This document shows, piece after piece, positions 34,382-47,743 of a stretch of DNA of 64,000 nt. The DNA lies in NCBI RefSeq assembly GCF_963576615.1, contig NC_088715.1:57471302-57535301 (forward strand), written 5' to 3'. The notes under the pieces are model-generated. The model worked only from the letters and a program-made list of their open reading frames with translations, did no database searches and was not told where the DNA came from. Every line of letters starts with the position of its first letter. The first letter of the stretch is position 1. The position numbers and the translations under genes were made by a program. The stretch is from Watersipora subatra (lineage: Eukaryota > Bryozoa > Gymnolaemata > Cheilostomatida > Watersiporidae).

Positions 34382-34883
34382 ATCGCTTCTCGGCCTATTG
34401 GCTAAGATCAAAGTGTAGCATTCGTGCTGCACGGCGGTCTTGCAGGTGTTTCATTGCACAGCCCCCCGAAACACCCGCGTGGCAGGCGAGCGGTCACATC
34501 CGGGCCCGCACTAGGGATTCCCACCCGGGGTGCCGGCCAGGCCAGAGCATTCAAATGCTCCACGAGTCCTTGGAAGTTTCGGTGGTCGTTGTACCTCGGA
34601 CATTCGTGATGACCTGGCAAGGTAAATTACCGCCCTGCAATAAATTCCAGGGGTTGACAACCCTTGGGGGGCTGACCTTGGCGAAAAGCCAATATCGTCG
34701 AGGTCAGCCCCACTCCATGTCATAAAACAGGAGTATCTGTTCTAATCAGTTTAATATCTGATTCGCGGCGCATCGCGCCGCTACGATATTAATCTGATTT
34801 TTGGAACGAGATGGAGCGCGGAAGCTTGCTTCGGCTCCGTCACGGGTTGTCTCGGTATCGCAGTACCTCCGAGCACGGCCCAC
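34382..34883 (+). pseudogene. U2: U2 snRNA interrupted by insertion, copy 21
   Basis: Halves at 34382-34418 and 34734-34883; counterpart of copy 10. Confidence 0.92.
34419..34733 (+). mobile_element. U2-inserted element
   Basis: Reference form, standard junctions. Confidence 0.65.
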
Positions 34884-35587
34884 TCCCCTCGTCGGGAGGC
34901 ACGAAACGAAAGATAAACTGAACCTACCTATTAGCCTACCTACCCGCCTACCTACCTACCTACCTACCTACCTACCTACCCACCTACCGGAAAAAAATTT
35001 TTGGCCGCGGGGCGGCGCTTTAAATTAACGCGCTTAGCGCGTAAATTCTTCCCGAAATCGCGAAAAAAACGACGCGGAGCGCGAGGGCGACCGCTCCGGT
35101 TTTAACTCGGCGAAAAGCGTGAAAGCGAGGCGCCGGCGACGACGCGGGCGCCTCGTCGACGTCCGTTAGCCGCGCCGACTAGCGCTCGCCGCGACCGAGC
35201 GCCCGTTTCGCGCGCGTTCGCTTTCGACTAAGCGCTCAGCCGTCGCTCCGAAACTTTCGTCGCCGCCGCTCTTCCGCCCTCGCCTTCTTTCCCCGGTCAC
35301 GCCAGCCTTTCGCCTACGTTTATATTTCTATAGACGTTGGGTGTTGGGTGTTGGGGTGTTCGGGGTGTTCGGGGTGTTCGGGGTGTTCGGGGTGTTCGGG
35401 GTGTTCGGGGTGTTCGGGGTGTTCGGGGTGTTCGGGGTGTTCGGGGTGAGCGGGTGGCGAGCGGACAGACGAGAGACCGCAAAGGTTTCGTTCGGGGCGG
35501 AAATCGCCCGAGACGAACCGACCCGTTCTATCTACGCACGTCTTTAGTAGTCGAAAACTACGAATAATGAAAACTTTTATCTACATT

Positions 35588-35665
<78 letters not shown>

Positions 35666-36281
35666 TAAGAAATAGCCTTAACGAAGGGCGGGGAGGGGGA
35701 GGGGGGGACGACTTCGAAAGGATGACCAAGACGAGTAGACTCCTCGCTACTCTACTCGCGACGAGATTAGAAGCGTTATTACGTAACTAGCTAGGAGAAA
35801 CGAAAAGGCTAGCACTCGCGTATAGGCTTAACGAAGAGAGGGAGACGACTTCGAAAGAGAAAGGCCGGTGAGAATAGCTTCGGTACTACCCGCGTCGAGA
35901 TTAGAAGCGTTATTACGTAACTAGCTAGGAGAAGCGAATAGGCCACTCTCGGCGCGCGCGAATGCCGTAATCCTTTAATTACATCTATACCGTAAAGAGA
36001 GTAAAGGCGAATCTAAAAGTTTTCTAAATACGCCGAAGGGAGTTTAAAAGTTGGCGCTTTCGCGCCAGTTACCGAACGGGACGAGCGAGAGACCGACTCC
36101 GAACTAGTCGAGGTAGGCCGGACCGCTTCGGCGAGACGGGCGGACCGGAAAAAAAGCGACTAGTCTTCGGCCCCGGCGAGGCCTCTCGGTTTCTTCGAGC
36201 GGCTCGTTCGCCCTAAACGGGGACACTCGCTCGGCGGCGAATCGGCCGCGACTGAGCGACGGACGGCCGTCCGGGCAATTT
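34884..36281 (+). repeat. U2 array spacer, B type
   Basis: Minisatellite 10 copies (35355-35444); (TA)n at 35590-35667. Confidence 0.93.
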
Positions 36282-36783
36282 ATCGCTTCTCGGCCTATTG
36301 GCTAAGATCAAAGTGTAGCATTCGTGCTGCACGGCGGTCTTGCAGGTGTTTCATTGCACAGCCCCCCGAAACACCCGCGTGGCAGGCGAGCGGTCACATC
36401 CGGGCCCGCACTAGGGATTCCCACCCGGGGTGCCGGCCAGGCCAGAGCATTCAAATGCTCCACGAGTCCTTGGAAGTTTCGGTGGTCGTTGTACCTCGGA
36501 CATTCGTGATGACCTGGCAAGGTAAATTACCGCCCTGCAATAAATTCCAGGGGTTGACAACCCTTGGGGGGCTGACTTTGGCGAAAAGCCAATATCGTCG
36601 AGGTCAGCCCCACTCCATGTCATAAAACAGGAGTATCTGTTCTAATCAGTTTAATATCTGATTCGCGGCGCATCGCGCCGCTACGATATTAATCTGATTT
36701 TTGGAACGAGATGGAGCGCGGAAGCTTGCTTCGGCTCCGTCACGGGTTGTCTCGGTATCGCAGTACCTCCGAGCACGGCCCAC
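36282..36783 (+). pseudogene. U2: U2 snRNA interrupted by insertion, copy 22
   Basis: Halves at 36282-36318 and 36634-36783; counterpart of copy 11. Confidence 0.92.
36319..36633 (+). mobile_element. U2-inserted element, C-to-T variant
   Basis: Carries the G-U-preserving C to T change in the 3' hairpin (36577), as in its counterpart at 16996. Confidence 0.65.
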
Positions 36784-37471
36784 TCCCCTCGTCGGGAGGC
36801 ACGAAACGAAAGATAAACTGAACCTACCTATTAGCCTACCTACCCGCCTACCTACCTACCTACCTACCTACCTACCTACCCACCTACCGGAAAAAAATTT
36901 TTGGCCGCGGGGCGGCGCTTTAAATTAACGCGCTTAGCGCGTAAATTCTTCCCGAAATCGCGAAAAAAACGACGCGGAGCGCGAGGGCGACCGCTCCGGT
37001 TTTAACTCGGCGAAAAGCGTGAAAGCGAGGCGCCGGCGACGACGCGGGCGCCTCGTCGACGTCCGTTAGCCGCGCCGACTAGCGCTCGCCGCGACCGAGC
37101 GCCCGTTTCGCGCGCGTTCGCTTTCGACTAAGCGCTCAGCCGTCGCTCCGAAACTTTCGTCGCCGCCGCTCTTCCGCCCTCGCCTTCTTTCCCCGGTCAC
37201 GCCAGCCTTTCGCCTACGTTTATATTTCTATAGACGTTGGGTGTTGGGGTGTTCGGGGTGTTCGGGGTGTTCGGGGTGTTCGGGGTGTTCGGGGTGTTCG
37301 GGGTGTTCGGGGTGTTCGGGGTGTTCGGGGTGAGCGGGTGGCGAGCGGACAGACGAGAGACCGCAATGGATTCGTTCGGGGCGGAAATCGCCCGAGACGA
37401 ACCGACCCGTTCTATCTACGCGCTTCTTTAGTAGTCGAAAACTACGAATAATGAAAACTTTTATCTACATT

Positions 37472-37537
<66 letters not shown>

Positions 37538-38153
37538 TAAGAAATAGCCTTAACGAAGGGCGGGGAGGGGGAGGGGGGGACGACTTCGAAAGGATGACCA
37601 AGACGAGTAGACTCCTCGCTACTCTACTCGCGACGAGATTAGAAGCGTTATTACGTAACTAGCTAGGAGAAACGAAAAGGCTAGCACTCGCGTATAGGCT
37701 TAACGAAGAGAGGGAGACGACTTCGAAAGAGAAAGGCCGGTGAGAATAGCTTCGGTACTACCCGCGTCGAGATTAGAAGCGTTATTACGTAACTAGCTAG
37801 GAGAAGCGAATAGGCCACTCTCGGCGAGCGCGAATGCCGTAATCCTTTAATTACATCTATACCGTAAAGAGAGTAAAGGCGAATCTAAAAGTTTTCTAAA
37901 TACGCCGAAGGGAGTTTAAAAGTTGGCGCTTTCGCGCCAGTTACCGAACGGGACGAGCGAGAGACCGACTCCGAACTAGTCGAGGTAGGCCGGACCGCTT
38001 CGGCGAGACGGGCGGACCGGAAAAAAAGCGACTAGTCTTCGGCCCCGGCGAGGCCTCTCGGTTTCTTCGAGCGGCTCGTTCGCCCTAAACGGGGACACTC
38101 GCTCGGCGGCGAATCGGCCGCGACTGAGCGACGGACGGCCGTCCGGGCAATTT
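36784..38153 (+). repeat. U2 array spacer, B-to-A hybrid
   Basis: Minisatellite 9 copies (37248-37328); A flank; (TA)n at 37474-37539. Confidence 0.93.
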
Positions 38154-38340
38154 ATCGCTTCTCGGCCTATTGGCTAAGATCAAAGTGTAGTATCTGTTCT
38201 AATCAGTTTAATATCTGATTCGCGGCGCATCGCGCCGCTACGATATTAATCTGATTTTTGGAACGAGATGGAGCGCGGAAGCTTGCTTCGGCTCCGTCAC
38301 GGGTTGTCTCGGTATCGCAGTACCTCCGAGCACGGCCCAC
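38154..38340 (+). ncRNA. U2: U2 snRNA, copy 23 (uninterrupted)
   Basis: Intact; counterpart of copy 12. Confidence 0.97.
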
Positions 38341-39027
38341 TCCCCTCGTCGGGAGGCACGAAACGAAAGATTAACTGAACCTACCTACCTACCTACCTAC
38401 CTACCTACCTACCTACCCACGCGCCTACCGGAAAAAAATCTTTTGCCGCGAGGCGGCGCTTTAAATTAACGCGCTTAGCGCGTAAATTCTTCCCGATTTC
38501 GCGAAAAAAACGACGCGGAGCGCGAGGGCGACAGCTCCGATTTTAACTAGGCGAAAAGCGTGAAAGCGAGGCGCCGGCGACTACGCGGGCGCTTCTTCGA
38601 CGCCCGTTAGCCGCGCCGACTAGCGTTCGCCGCGATCGAGCGCCCGTTTCGCGCGCGTTCGCTTTCGACTAAGCGCTCAGCCGTCGCTCCGAAACTTTCG
38701 TCGCCGCCTCCGCCCTCGCCCTCTTTCCCCCCGGTCACGCGCTCGCGCATCGCCAGCCCTTCGCCTACGTTTATTTCTATAGACGTTGGGTGTTGGGTGT
38801 TGGGGTGTTCGGGGTGTTCGGGGTGTTCGGGGTGTTCGGGGTGTTCGGGGTGTTCGGGGTGTTCGGGGTGTTCGGGGTGTTCGGGGTGAGCGGGTGGCGA
38901 GCGGACAGACGAGAGACCGCAAAGGTTTCGTTCGGGGCGGAAATCGCCCGAGACGAACCGACCCGTTCTATCTACGCACGTCTTTAGTAGTCGAAAACTA
39001 CGAATAATGAAAACTTTTATCTACATT

Positions 39028-39099
<72 letters not shown>

Positions 39100-39715
39100 T
39101 AAGAAATAGCCTTAACGAAGGGCGGGGAGGGGGAGGGGGGGACGACTTCGAAAGGATGACCAAGACGAGTAGACTCCTCGCTACTCTACTCGCGACGAGA
39201 TTAGAAGCGTTATTACGTAACTAGCTAGGAGAAACGAAAAGGCTAGCACTCGCGTATAGGCTTAACGAAGAGAGGGAGACGACTTCGAAAGAGAAAGGCC
39301 GGTGAGAATAGCTTCGGTACTACCCGCGTCGAGATTAGAAGCGTTATTACGTAACTAGCTAGGAGAAGCGAATAGGCCACTCTCGGCGCGCGCGAATGCC
39401 GTAATCCTTTAATTACATCTATACCGTAAAGAGAGTAAAGGCGAATCTAAAAGTTTTCTAAATACGCCGAAGGGAGTTTAAAAGTTGGCGCTTTCGCGCC
39501 AGTTACCGAACGGGACGAGCGAGAGACCGACTCCGAACTAGTCGAGGTAGGCCGGACCGCTTCGGCGAGACGGGCGGACCGGAAAAAAAGCGACTAGTCT
39601 TCGGCCCCGGCGAGGCCTCTCGGTTTCTTCGAGCGGCTCGTTCGCCCTAAACGGGGACACTCGCTCGGCGGCGAATCGGCCGCGACTGAGCGACGGACGG
39701 CCGTCCGGGCAATTT
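38341..39715 (+). repeat. U2 array spacer, A-to-B hybrid
   Basis: Minisatellite 9 copies (38804-38884); B flank; (TA)n at 39030-39101. Confidence 0.93.
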
Positions 39716-40217
39716 ATCGCTTCTCGGCCTATTGGCTAAGATCAAAGTGTAGCATTCGTGCTGCACGGCGGTCTTGCAGGTGTTTCATTGCACAGCCCCC
39801 CGAAACACCCGCGTGGCAGGCGAGCGGTCACATCCGGGCCCGCACTAGGGATTCCCACCCGGGGTGCCGGCCAGGCCAGAGCATTCAAATGCTCCACGAG
39901 TCCTTGGAAGTTTCGGTGGTCGTTGTACCTCGGACATTCGTGATGACCTGGCAAGGTAAATTACCGCCCTGCAATAAATTCCAGGGGTTGACAACCCTTG
40001 GGGGGCTGACCTTGGCGAAAAGCCAATATCGTCGAGGTCAGCCCCACTCCATGTCATAAAACAGGAGTATCTGTTCTAATCAGTTTAATATCTGATTCGC
40101 GGCGCATCGCGCCGCTACGATATTAATCTGATTTTTGGAACGAGATGGAGCGCGGAAGCTTGCTTCGGCTCCGTCACGGGTTGTCTCGGTATCGCAGTAC
40201 CTCCGAGCACGGCCCAC
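39716..40217 (+). pseudogene. U2: U2 snRNA interrupted by insertion, copy 24
   Basis: Halves at 39716-39752 and 40068-40217; counterpart of copy 13. Confidence 0.92.
39753..40067 (+). mobile_element. U2-inserted element
   Basis: Reference form, standard junctions. Confidence 0.65.
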
Positions 40218-40914
40218 TCCCCTCGTCGGGAGGCACGAAACGAAAGATAAACTGAACCTACCTATTAGCCTACCTACCCGCCTACCTACCTACCTACCTA
40301 CCTACCTACCTACCCACCTACCGGAAAAAAATTTTTGGCCGCGGGGCGGCGCTTTAAATTAACGCGCTTAGCGCGTAAATTCTTCCCGAAATCGCGAAAA
40401 AAACGACGCGGAGCGCGAGGGCGACCGCTCCGGTTTTAACTCGGCGAAAAGCGTGAAAGCGAGGCGCCGGCGACGACGCGGGCGCCTCGTCGACGTCCGT
40501 TAGCCGCGCCGACTAGCGCTCGCCGCGACCGAGCGCCCGTTTCGCGCGCGTTCGCTTTCGACTAAGCGCTCAGCCGTCGCTCCGAAACTTTCGTCGCCGC
40601 CGCTCTTCCGCCCTCGCCTTCTTTCCCCGGTCACGCCAGCCTTTCGCCTACGTTTATATTTCTATAGACGTTGGGTGTTGGGGTGTTCGGGGTGTTCGGG
40701 GTGTTCGGGGTGTTCGGGGTGTTCGGGGTGTTCGGGGTGTTCGGGGTGTTCGGGGTGTTCGGGGTGTTCGGGGTGAGCGGGTGGCGAGCGGACAGACGAG
40801 AGACCGCAATGGATTCGTTCGGGGCGGAAATCGCCCGAGACGAACCGACCCGTTCTATCTACGCGCTTCTTTAGTAGTCGAAAACTACGAATAATGAAAA
40901 CTTTTATCTACATT

Positions 40915-40980
<66 letters not shown>

Positions 40981-41596
40981 TAAGAAATAGCCTTAACGAA
41001 GGGCGGGGAGGGGGAGGGGGGGACGACTTCGAAAGGATGACCAAGACGAGTAGACTCCTCGCTACTCTACTCGCGACGAGATTAGAAGCGTTATTACGTA
41101 ACTAGCTAGGAGAAACGAAAAGGCTAGCACTCGCGTATAGGCTTAACGAAGAGAGGGAGACGACTTCGAAAGAGAAAGGCCGGTGAGAATAGCTTCGGTA
41201 CTACCCGCGTCGAGATTAGAAGCGTTATTACGTAACTAGCTAGGAGAAGCGAATAGGCCACTCTCGGCGAGCGCGAATGCCGTAATCCTTTAATTACATC
41301 TATACCGTAAAGAGAGTAAAGGCGAATCTAAAAGTTTTCTAAATACGCCGAAGGGAGTTTAAAAGTTGGCGCTTTCGCGCCAGTTACCGAACGGGACGAG
41401 CGAGAGACCGACTCCGAACTAGTCGAGGTAGGCCGGACCGCTTCGGCGAGACGGGCGGACCGGAAAAAAAGCGACTAGTCTTCGGCCCCGGCGAGGCCTC
41501 TCGGTTTCTTCGAGCGGCTCGTTCGCCCTAAACGGGGACACTCGCTCGGCGGCGAATCGGCCGCGACTGAGCGACGGACGGCCGTCCGGGCAATTT
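40218..41596 (+). repeat. U2 array spacer, B-to-A hybrid
   Basis: Minisatellite 10 copies (40682-40771); A flank; (TA)n at 40917-40982, 16 bp shorter than in the counterpart at 21594. Confidence 0.93.
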
Positions 41597-41783
41597 ATCG
41601 CTTCTCGGCCTATTGGCTAAGATCAAAGTGTAGTATCTGTTCTAATCAGTTTAATATCTGATTCGCGGCGCATCGCGCCGCTACGATATTAATCTGATTT
41701 TTGGAACGAGATGGAGCGCGGAAGCTTGCTTCGGCTCCGTCACGGGTTGTCTCGGTATCGCAGTACCTCCGAGCACGGCCCAC
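41597..41783 (+). ncRNA. U2: U2 snRNA, copy 25 (uninterrupted)
   Basis: Intact. The CCTA tract after it ends CCCTCGCGCC, intermediate between the common CCCACGCGCC and the CCCTCGCACC of copies 14 and 16. Confidence 0.97.
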
Positions 41784-42470
41784 TCCCCTCGTCGGGAGGC
41801 ACGAAACGAAAGATTAACTGAACCTACCTACCTACCTACCTACCTACCTACCTACCTACCCTCGCGCCTACCGGAAAAAAATCTTTTGCCGCGAGGCGGC
41901 GCTTTAAATTAACGCGCTTAGCGCGTAAATTCTTCCCGATTTCGCGAAAAAAACGACGCGGAGCGCGAGGGCGACAGCTCCGATTTTAACTAGGCGAAAA
42001 GCGTGAAAGCGAGGCGCCGGCGACTACGCGGGCGCTTCTTCGACGCCCGTTAGCCGCGCCGACTAGCGTTCGCCGCGATCGAGCGCCCGTTTCGCGCGCG
42101 TTCGCTTTCGACTAAGCGCTCAGCCGTCGCTCCGAAACTTTCGTCGCCGCCTCCGCCCTCGCCCTCTTTCCCCCCGGTCACGCGCTCGCGCATCGCCAGC
42201 CCTTCGCCTACGTTTATTTCTATAGACGTTGGGTGTTGGGTGTTGGGGTGTTCGGGGTGTTCGGGGTGTTCGGGGTGTTCGGGGTGTTCGGGGTGTTCGG
42301 GGTGTTCGGGGTGTTCGGGGTGTTCGGGGTGAGCGGGTGGCGAGCGGACAGACGAGAGACCGCAAAGGTTTCGTTCGGGGCGGAAATCGCCCGAGACGAA
42401 CCGACCCGTTCTATCTACGCACGTCTTTAGTAGTCGAAAACTACGAATAATGAAAACTTTTATCTACATT

Positions 42471-42542
<72 letters not shown>

Positions 42543-43158
42543 TAAGAAATAGCCTTAACGAAGGGCGGGGAGGGGGAGGGGGGGACGACTTCGAAAGGAT
42601 GACCAAGACGAGTAGACTCCTCGCTACTCTACTCGCGACGAGATTAGAAGCGTTATTACGTAACTAGCTAGGAGAAACGAAAAGGCTAGCACTCGCGTAT
42701 AGGCTTAACGAAGAGAGGGAGACGACTTCGAAAGAGAAAGGCCGGTGAGAATAGCTTCGGTACTACCCGCGTCGAGATTAGAAGCGTTATTACGTAACTA
42801 GCTAGGAGAAGCGAATAGGCCACTCTCGGCGCGCGCGAATGCCGTAATCCTTTAATTACATCTATACCGTAAAGAGAGTAAAGGCGAATCTAAAAGTTTT
42901 CTAAATACGCCGAAGGGAGTTTAAAAGTTGGCGCTTTCGCGCCAGTTACCGAACGGGACGAGCGAGAGACCGACTCCGAACTAGTCGAGGTAGGCCGGAC
43001 CGCTTCGGCGAGACGGGCGGACCGGAAAAAAAGCGACTAGTCTTCGGCCCCGGCGAGGCCTCTCGGTTTCTTCGAGCGGCTCGTTCGCCCTAAACGGGGA
43101 CACTCGCTCGGCGGCGAATCGGCCGCGACTGAGCGACGGACGGCCGTCCGGGCAATTT
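41784..43158 (+). repeat. U2 array spacer, A-to-B hybrid
   Basis: Minisatellite 9 copies (42247-42327); B flank; (TA)n at 42473-42544. Confidence 0.93.
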
Positions 43159-43660
43159 ATCGCTTCTCGGCCTATTGGCTAAGATCAAAGTGTAGCATTC
43201 GTGCTGCACGGCGGTCTTGCAGGTGTTTCATTGCACAGCCCCCCGAAACACCCGCGTGGCAGGCGAGCGGTCACATCCGGGCCCGCACTAGGGATTCCCA
43301 CCCGGGGTGCCGGCCAGGCCAGAGCATTCAAATGCTCCACGAGTCCTTGGAAGTTTCGGTGGTCGTTGTACCTCGGACATTCGTGATGACCTGGCAAGGT
43401 AAATTACCGCCCTGCAATAAATTCCAGGGGTTGACAACCCTTGGGGGGCTGACCTTGGCGAAAAGCCAATATCGTCGAGGTCAGCCCCACTCCATGTCAT
43501 AAAACAGGAGTATCTGTTCTAATCAGTTTAATATCTGATTCGCGGCGCATCGCGCCGCTACGATATTAATCTGATTTTTGGAACGAGATGGAGCGCGGAA
43601 GCTTGCTTCGGCTCCGTCACGGGTTGTCTCGGTATCGCAGTACCTCCGAGCACGGCCCAC
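43159..43660 (+). pseudogene. U2: U2 snRNA interrupted by insertion, copy 26
   Basis: Halves at 43159-43195 and 43511-43660, undecayed. Confidence 0.92.
43196..43510 (+). mobile_element. U2-inserted element
   Basis: Reference form, standard junctions. Confidence 0.65.
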
Positions 43661-44348
43661 TCCCCTCGTCGGGAGGCACGAAACGAAAGATAAACTGAAC
43701 CTACCTATTAGCCTACCTACCCGCCTACCTACCTACCTACCTACCTACCTACCTACCCACCTACCGGAAAAAAATTTTTGGCCGCGGGGCGGCGCTTTAA
43801 ATTAACGCGCTTAGCGCGTAAATTCTTCCCGAAATCGCGAAAAAAACGACGCGGAGCGCGAGGGCGACCGCTCCGGTTTTAACTCGGCGAAAAGCGTGAA
43901 AGCGAGGCGCCGGCGACGACGCGGGCGCCTCGTCGACGTCCGTTAGCCGCGCCGACTAGCGCTCGCCGCGACCGAGCGCCCGTTTCGCGCGCGTTCGCTT
44001 TCGACTAAGCGCTCAGCCGTCGCTCCGAAACTTTCGTCGCCGCCGCTCTTCCGCCCTCGCCTTCTTTCCCCGGTCACGCCAGCCTTTCGCCTACGTTTAT
44101 ATTTCTATAGACGTTGGGTGTTGGGGTGTTCGGGGTGTTCGGGGTGTTCGGGGTGTTCGGGGTGTTCGGGGTGTTCGGGGTGTTCGGGGTGTTCGGGGTG
44201 TTCGGGGTGAGCGGGTGGCGAGCGGACAGACGAGAGACCGCAATGGATTCGTTCGGGGCGGAAATCGCCCGAGACGAACCGACCCGTTCTATCTACGCGC
44301 TTCTTTAGTAGTCGAAAACTACGAATAATGAAAACTTTTATCTACATT

Positions 44349-44418
<70 letters not shown>

Positions 44419-45034
44419 TAAGAAATAGCCTTAACGAAGGGCGGGGAGGGGGAGGGGGGGACGACTTCGAAAGGATGACCAAGACGAGTAGACTCCTCGC
44501 TACTCTACTCGCGACGAGATTAGAAGCGTTATTACGTAACTAGCTAGGAGAAACGAAAAGGCTAGCACTCGCGTATAGGCTTAACGAAGAGAGGGAGACG
44601 ACTTCGAAAGAGAAAGGCCGGTGAGAATAGCTTCGGTACTACCCGCGTCGAGATTAGAAGCGTTATTACGTAACTAGCTAGGAGAAGCGAATAGGCCACT
44701 CTCGGCGCGCGCGAATGCCGTAATCCTTTAATTACATCTATACCGTAAAGAGAGTAAAGGCGAATCTAAAAGTTTTCTAAATACGCCGAAGGGAGTTTAA
44801 AAGTTGGCGCTTTCGCGCCAGTTACCGAACGGGACGAGCGAGAGACCGACTCCGAACTAGTCGAGGTAGGCCGGACCGCTTCGGCGAGACGGGCGGACCG
44901 GAAAAAAAGCGACTAGTCTTCGGCCCCGGCGAGGCCTCTCGGTTTCTTCGAGCGGCTCGTTCGCCCTAAACGGGGACACTCGCTCGGCGGCGAATCGGCC
45001 GCGACTGAGCGACGGACGGCCGTCCGGGCAATTT
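43661..45034 (+). repeat. U2 array spacer, B-to-A hybrid
   Basis: Minisatellite 9 copies (44125-44205); A flank; (TA)n at 44351-44420, same length as its counterpart at 28499. Confidence 0.93.
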
Positions 45035-45221
45035 ATCGCTTCTCGGCCTATTGGCTAAGATCAAAGTGTAGTATCTGTTCTAATCAGTTTAATATCTGAT
45101 TCGCGGCGCATCGCGCCGCTACGATATTAATCTGATTTTTGGAACGAGATGGAGCGCGGAAGCTTGCTTCGGCTCCGTCACGGGTTGTCTCGGTATCGCA
45201 GTACCTCCGAGCACGGCCCAC
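45035..45221 (+). ncRNA. U2: U2 snRNA, copy 27 (uninterrupted)
   Basis: Intact; counterpart of copy 18. Confidence 0.97.
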
Positions 45222-45832
45222 TCCCCTCGTCGGGAGGCACGAAACGAAAGATTAACTGAACCTACCTACCTACCTACCTACCTACCTACCTACCCACGCG
45301 CCTACCGGAAAAAAATCTTTTGCCGCGAGGCGGCGCTTTAAATTAACGCGCTTAGCGCGTAAATTCTTCCCGAATTCGCGAAAAAAACGACGCGGAGCGC
45401 GAGGGCGACAGCTCCGATTTTAACTAGGCGAAAAGCGTGAAAGCGAGGCGCCGGCGACTACGCGGGCGCTTCTTCGACGCCCGTTAGCCGCGCCGACTAG
45501 CGTTCGCCGCGATCGAGCGCCCGTTTCGCGCGCGTTCGCTTTCGACTAAGCGCTCAGCCGTCGCTCCGAAACTTTCGTCGCCGCCTCCGCCCTCGCCCTC
45601 TTTCCCCCCGGTCACGCGCTCGCGCATCGCCAGCCCTTCGCCTACGTTTATTTCTATAGACGTTGGGTGTTGGGTGTTGGGGTGTTCGGGGTGAGCGGGT
45701 GGCGAGCGGACAGACGAGAGACCGCAATGGATTCGTTCGGGGCGGAAATCGCCCGAGACGAACCGACCCGTTCTATCTACGCGCTTCTTTAGTAGTCGAA
45801 AACTACGAATAATGAAAACTTTTATCTACATT

Positions 45833-45886
<54 letters not shown>

Positions 45887-46502
45887 TAAGAAATAGCCTT
45901 AACGAAGGGCGGGGAGGGGGAGGGGGGGACGACTTCGAAAGGATGACCAAGACGAGTAGACTCCTCGCTACTCTACTCGCGACGAGATTAGAAGCGTTAT
46001 TACGTAACTAGCTAGGAGAAACGAAAAGGCTAGCACTCGCGTATAGGCTTAACGAAGAGAGGGAGACGACTTCGAAAGAGAAAGGCCGGTGAGAATAGCT
46101 TCGGTACTACCCGCGTCGAGATTAGAAGCGTTATTACGTAACTAGCTAGGAGAAGCGAATAGGCCACTCTCGGCGCGCGCGAATGCCGTAATCCTTTAAT
46201 TACATCTATACCGTAAAGAGAGTAAAGGCGAATCTAAAAGTTTTCTAAATACGCCGAAGGGAGTTTAAAAGTTGGCGCTTTCGCGCCAGTTACCGAACGG
46301 GACGAGCGAGAGACCGACTCCGAACTAGTCGAGGTAGGCCGGACCGCTTCGGCGAGACGGGCGGACCGGAAAAAAAGCGACTAGTCTTCGGCCCCGGCGA
46401 GGCCTCTCGGTTTCTTCGAGCGGCTCGTTCGCCCTAAACGGGGACACTCGCTCGGCGGCGAATCGGCCGCGACTGAGCGACGGACGGCCGTCCGGGCAAT
46501 TT
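45222..46502 (+). repeat. U2 array spacer, A type, unexpanded
   Basis: Minisatellite unexpanded; (TA)n at 45835-45888; leads into an interrupted U2 and marks the start of the third block. Confidence 0.93.
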
Positions 46503-47004
46503 ATCGCTTCTCGGCCTATTGGCTAAGATCAAAGTGTAGCATTCGTGCTGCACGGCGGTCTTGCAGGTGTTTCATTGCACAGCCCCCCGAAACACCCGCG
46601 TGGCAGGCGAGCGGTCACATCCGGGCCCGCACTAGGGATTCCCACCCGGGGTGCCGGCCAGGCCAGAGCATTCAAATGCTCCACGAGTCCTTGGAAGTTT
46701 CGGTGGTCGTTGTACCTCGGACATTCGTGATGACCTGGCAAGGTAAATTACCGCCCTGCAATAAATTCCAGGGGTTGACAACCCTTGGGGGGCTGACCTT
46801 GGCGAAAAGCCAATATCGTCGAGGTCAGCCCCACTCCATGTCATAAAACAGGAGTATCTGTTCTAATCAGTTTAATATCTGATTCGCGGCGCATCGCGCC
46901 GCTACGATATTAATCTGATTTTTGGAACGAGATGGAGCGCGGAAGCTTGCTTCGGCTCCGTCACGGGTTGTCTCGGTATCGCAGTACCTCCGAGCACGGC
47001 CCAC
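46503..47004 (+). pseudogene. U2: U2 snRNA interrupted by insertion, copy 28
   Basis: Halves at 46503-46539 and 46855-47004, undecayed. Confidence 0.92.
46540..46854 (+). mobile_element. U2-inserted element
   Basis: Reference form, standard junctions. Confidence 0.65.
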
Positions 47005-47681
47005 TCCCCTCGTCGGGAGGCACGAAACGAAAGATAAACTGAACCTACCTATTAGCCTACCTACCCGCCTACCTACCTACCTACCTACCTACCTACCTAC
47101 CCACCTACCGGAAAAAAATTTTTGGCCGCGGGGCGGCGCTTTAAATTAACGCGCTTAGCGCGTAAATTCTTCCCGAAATCGCGAAAAAAACGACGCGGAG
47201 CGCGAGGGCGACCGCTCCGGTTTTAACTCGGCGAAAAGCGTGAAAGCGAGGCGCCGGCGACGACGCGGGCGCCTCGTCGACGTCCGTTAGCCGCGCCGAC
47301 TAGCGCTCGCCGCGACCGAGCGCCCGTTTCGCGCGCGTTCGCTTTCGACTAAGCGCTCAGCCGTCGCTCCGAAACTTTCGTCGCCGCCGCTCTTCCGCCC
47401 TCGCCTTCTTTCCCCGGTCACGCCAGCCTTTCGCCTACGTTTATATTTCTATAGACGTTGGGTGTTGGGTGTTGGGGTGTTCGGGGTGTTCGGGGTGTTC
47501 GGGGTGTTCGGGGTGTTCGGGGTGTTCGGGGTGTTCGGGGTGAGCGGGTGGCGAGCGGACAGACGAGAGACCGCAAAGGTTTCGTTCGGGGCGGAAATCG
47601 CCCGAGACGAACCGACCCGTTCTATCTACGCACGTCTTTAGTAGTCGAAAACTACGAATAATGAAAACTTTTATCTACATT

Positions 47682-47743
<62 letters not shown>

